A stretch of 33,092 nucleotides of DNA, from assembly GCA_050955105.1 (NCBI GenBank), contig JBPBQZ010000020.1:1-33092 (forward strand). The letters run 5' to 3'. The notes beneath the pieces are model-generated. The model had not been told where the DNA came from, did not search any database, and worked only from the letters and a program-made list of their open reading frames with translations. The stretch is from JBPBQZ01 sp050955105. Its GTDB lineage: Bacteria > Pseudomonadota > Gammaproteobacteria > Burkholderiales > Burkholderiaceae. Of the stretch, positions 30,669 through 33,092 are shown in pieces (positions within the stretch are counted from its first letter, which is position 1; every line of letters begins with the position of its first letter). The position numbers and the translations under genes were made by a program.

Positions 30669-32069
30669 TTAGACGGCGATATTCACCACTTGCAACTGGG
30701 TGAATTCATTCAAGCCTTCCTGGCCATACTCGGTGCCGAAGCCCGACTGCTTGGCGCCGCCGAACGGGATGCCCGGCGACAGATCCGCATGCTTGTTGAT
30801 CCACACCGAGCCCGACTCGATCTGCACGGCCAAGGCATACGCACGTTCCGGATTCGACGACCAGATCGAGCCGCCCAAACCATACGACGAGGCATTCGCG
30901 CGGTTCACCGCGTCCTGCGGATCGGAGAACTTGATGATCGGCAGTACCGGTCCGAACTGTTCTTCGTCCACCAGCCGCGTGCCGTCGGTGATGTCGCGCA
31001 CGATGGTCGGCGAGATGAAATAGCCGTCACCCGCGGGCGTATCGCCACCGGCGATGACCTTGCCGTGCTGGCGCGAGTCTTCGATGATTTGTTTGACCTT
31101 CTCGTATTGCGCGCGGTTTTGCAGCGGTCCCATCTTGGTGGCGGCATCCAGCCCATCGCCCACCACCGTGGCTTTCGCCAGCTTGGCCAGTTCCTCGCAC
31201 ACTGCGTCGTACACGCCTTCCTGCACATAGAGGCGTTTTACGGCGATACAGATCTGGCCGCTATTGCGGAACGCGCTGTTGTAGATTTTCTGCGCCACTT
31301 CCTTCGGATCAACGTCGTCGAGCACGATGGCCGCGTCGTTGCCGCCCAGTTCCAGCGTAATGCGCTTCAGGTTCGACGCGGCGCCCGCCATCACCTTGAT
31401 GCCGGTAGCGGTCGAGCCGGTGAACGAAATCTTGCGGATATCCGCGTGCGAGGTCAGCACACCGCCCAGGTCGTTGGCGTCGGCAACGACGTTGAGCACG
31501 CCGGCCGGCAGCACGTCTTTCAGCAGTTCGCCCAGCCGCAGCGTGGTTAGCGGCGTGGTGGCGGCGGGCTTCAGCACCACCGTATTACCAGCCAGTAGCG
31601 CGGGCGCGAGCTTCGACGCCACCATCGCGACCGGGAAGTTCCACGGCACGATGGCCGCGACCACGCCTAGCGGCTTGCGGTGCAATTCGATTTTTTTGCC
31701 CTGGCTGTTATCCGCATGAACCGGCAGATCCAGCGTGGCGAAATAACGGAACATGCGCTGTGCGCCGCCCAGCTCGCTAGTGGCGTCGGCCAGCGGTTTG
31801 CCTTGTTCCTGGGTTAACAGGCGTGCCAATTCCGTGATATTTGCTTCAATCGTGTCGGCAATCGCCAGCAGCACTTTCGCGCGCTCGGCGAGTGGCGTGC
31901 GCGCCCAGCTCGTGAAGGCCGTCTTGGCGGCCGCGACCGCCTCGTCCAGTTGCGCATGCGAAGCGCGCGGGCTCTGTGTCAACGCGCGTCCGGTCGCCGG
32001 ATTGATGACATCCATGGTCTGCGCACCAGCGACCAGCTTGCCGCCAATGAGGAATTTGAAGTCGGACAT
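30669..32069 (-). CDS. NAD(P)-dependent aldehyde dehydrogenase
   Basis: This 466-residue aldehyde dehydrogenase has VPWNFP with Asn144, the general base Glu240 in LELGGNDA, the catalytic Cys274 in NSGQICIA, and FGGAKQSGFGTEYG near the end. It resembles betaine/succinate-semialdehyde dehydrogenases. The coenzyme region KPAATTPL carries no acidic residue that would decide strictly between NAD and NADP. GGAGGGACAC before the ATG at 32069 is a good ribosome binding site. It is transcribed toward the FAH-family gene and separated by a hairpin. It would oxidise an aldehyde to an acid, possibly the product of the GMC dehydrogenase or of the aldolases. No candidate GGTnnnACC operator lies upstream. 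Confidence 0.94.
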   Translation of the reverse strand: MSDFKFLIGGKLVAGAQTMDVINPATGRALTQSPRASHAQLDEAVAAAKTAFTSWARTPLAERAKVLLAIADTIEANITELARLLTQEQGKPLADATSELGGAQRMFRYFATLDLPVHADNSQGKKIELHRKPLGVVAAIVPWNFPVAMVASKLAPALLAGNTVVLKPAATTPLTTLRLGELLKDVLPAGVLNVVADANDLGGVLTSHADIRKISFTGSTATGIKVMAGAASNLKRITLELGGNDAAIVLDDVDPKEVAQKIYNSAFRNSGQICIAVKRLYVQEGVYDAVCEELAKLAKATVVGDGLDAATKMGPLQNRAQYEKVKQIIEDSRQHGKVIAGGDTPAGDGYFISPTIVRDITDGTRLVDEEQFGPVLPIIKFSDPQDAVNRANASSYGLGGSIWSSNPERAYALAVQIESGSVWINKHADLSPGIPFGGAKQSGFGTEYGQEGLNEFTQLQVVNIAV

Positions 32070-32157
32070 GTGTCCCTCCGTTTGATATTTTGAGATTCGC
32101 GCGCCGAGCAGGCTCGGGTCTAGCGGTAATGTAGCAGAACGGCCGCGACCCGAGAGA

Positions 32158-33092
32158 TCAGCGGTGCCTCACGATATACATTCGGTAGACGATCAACGAG
32201 GCGGCGGCCACGCCGAGACTGGCGCTGTTGGCAATCCAGAAGCCGGCCGCGCCGCGCAGCCCGGCCGGCACATTGCCCGATACGTCGAAGCCTAGCAAAT
32301 AGCCACCGCCGAGCCCCACGCCCCACAGAGCGACCGCGTAGATGACCGTCGGTATTACTGTGACCTTGTAGGCGCGCAAAATAAAGGCGGTGCTTACCTG
32401 GAGCGCGTCGAAACAATGATAGAAAGCGACGATCGCCAGCAGCGATGCCGCCGCCGACGCTACTGCCAGGTCGGGCGTGTACAGCCGCACTACCTGATTG
32501 CGCGTGAACCAAAGCAGCAGCGCGAACACCACGGCGATGCCGCCCGCCAGCAAGATGCCGTGCCGCGACAGCGTGCGCGCCGCTTCCGGCCGTTCGGCGC
32601 CGAGTGACTGTGCCACCAGCGTCGAGCAGGCAACGCCGATCGACATCGGCGTCATGTACAGCACCGCGCCCATATTGCCGGCGATCTGATGACCGGCCAG
32701 GATGGTGGTGCCGAAGCGCGCGATGAACAGCGCCATGAACGTATAAGAGGTGACCTCGATCAGGTAAGACAGCCCCATCGGCACGCCCAGTCGCAACAGC
32801 CGCAGCTGATCAGGCAAGCGCGGCCAGCTTAAGCGCGCGAAGATGCCGAATGGCAGATAGGCGGTGTGGCGCGACATGATGCCGATGCCGATCACGCACG
32901 AGATCCAGTTGATCAGCGTGCTCGCCAGCGCGCATCCCGGGCCGCCCAGTGCCGGCACGCCGAACCCGCCGAACACCAGCCAGGTATTGGCCGGAATCTT
33001 GATCGCCAGCGCAATCAACTGAATCACCATCACCAGGCGTGGCCGCGCAATCGCATTCGACAGCGAGCCATAGACGCGAAAGCCCAGGCTGG
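32158..33092 (-). CDS. MATE family efflux transporter (NorM-like), C-terminal part
   Basis: The reverse strand is open from the stop at 32158 to the right window edge, giving about 310 residues; the N-terminal part lies outside. Coding continues upstream of a GTG at 33033: the extra residues read SLGFRVYGSLSNAIARPRL, which fits the family. The protein is strongly hydrophobic with at least seven to eight membrane segments, and has GVPALGGPGCALAST and ILAGHQIAGNMGAVLYM, typical of the second half of MATE multidrug/Na+ or H+ antiporters. It is located in the inner membrane. It may export toxic terpenoid-like compounds or be unrelated to the catabolic genes; 88 bases separate it from the aldehyde dehydrogenase gene. 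Confidence 0.9.
   Translation of the reverse strand, partial: SLGFRVYGSLSNAIARPRLVMVIQLIALAIKIPANTWLVFGGFGVPALGGPGCALASTLINWISCVIGIGIMSRHTAYLPFGIFARLSWPRLPDQLRLLRLGVPMGLSYLIEVTSYTFMALFIARFGTTILAGHQIAGNMGAVLYMTPMSIGVACSTLVAQSLGAERPEAARTLSRHGILLAGGIAVVFALLLWFTRNQVVRLYTPDLAVASAAASLLAIVAFYHCFDALQVSTAFILRAYKVTVIPTVIYAVALWGVGLGGGYLLGFDVSGNVPAGLRGAAGFWIANSASLGVAAASLIVYRMYIVRHR

Noticed and set aside
32099..32120. Small hairpin CCGAG-CAGG-CTCGG between the MATE and aldehyde dehydrogenase genes as a regulatory site
   Set aside because: The arms are only five bases long and no T-run or promoter context supports a function.
1..33092. CRISPR arrays, tRNA or rRNA genes, insertion sequences, phage genes or attachment sites
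   Set aside because: No regularly spaced repeats, cloverleaf-like sequences, transposase or integrase motifs or flanking direct repeats were seen. Distant attachment sites outside the window cannot be excluded.

Overview
The window is high-GC (about 60%+) bacterial DNA, dense with genes and without tRNA, rRNA, phage or insertion-sequence sequence. The mix of gene families (two CaiB/BaiF CoA-transferases plus a racemase relative, FadR-type GntR regulators, HpcH/HpaI aldolases, a Leu/Ile/Val-type binding protein, GMC and FAD dehydrogenases, cytochromes P450) and the sequence style suggest a beta-proteobacterium, probably Burkholderiales. That placement is inference from gene content. The window looks like a large catabolic accessory region for a hydrophobic, probably alicyclic or terpenoid-like compound.

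Layout. (1) 1-1493, minus: CoA-transferase followed by the start of an alpha-methylacyl-CoA racemase cut by the window edge. (2) 1811-2557, plus: FadR-type regulator. (3) 2675-3715, minus: a family 4 glycosyltransferase that does not obviously belong. (4) 3962-11335, plus: HpcH/HpaI aldolase, FAD-linked oxidase, solute-binding protein, putidaredoxin-like ferredoxin, limonene-epoxide-hydrolase-like enzyme, SDR, cyclase-family hydrolase and isocitrate-lyase/PEP-mutase-family enzyme. (5) 13794-11332, minus: second HpcH/HpaI aldolase and an FAD dehydrogenase. (6) 14130-19131, plus: Baeyer-Villiger-type monooxygenase, terminator, GMC alcohol dehydrogenase and a CYP108-like P450. (7) 26266-19113, minus: amidohydrolase, ferredoxin reductase, ferredoxin, CYP153-like P450, CoA-transferase and a second FadR-type regulator. 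(8) 26395-30611, plus: SDR, acyl-CoA synthetase, an unrecognised protein built from two internal repeats, and a fumarylacetoacetate-hydrolase-family enzyme. (9) 32069 to the right edge, minus: aldehyde dehydrogenase and a MATE exporter cut by the edge.

How it may work (inference). P450s fed by [2Fe-2S] ferredoxins and a CamA-like reductase would oxidise the substrate. The epoxide-hydrolase-like protein, SDR and Baeyer-Villiger enzyme match in order and chemistry the epoxide, diol, ketol, lactone route known for limonene in Rhodococcus. The GMC enzyme and ALDH would take alcohols to acids. The acyl-CoA synthetase, CoA-transferases and racemase would pass CoA esters to beta-oxidation-like steps, with aldolases and the FAH-family enzyme releasing small central metabolites.

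Regulation. Four intergenic regions carry one near-identical element, TTnGGTAAGACC or a close variant, resembling the GGTnnnACC operators of FadR/PdhR/LldR-type regulators. They lie before the first regulator gene, between regions 5 and 6, before the GMC gene, and between the divergent operons 7 and 8. This suggests one regulon under one or both FadR-type regulators encoded here. The least explained gene is 28864-29724.
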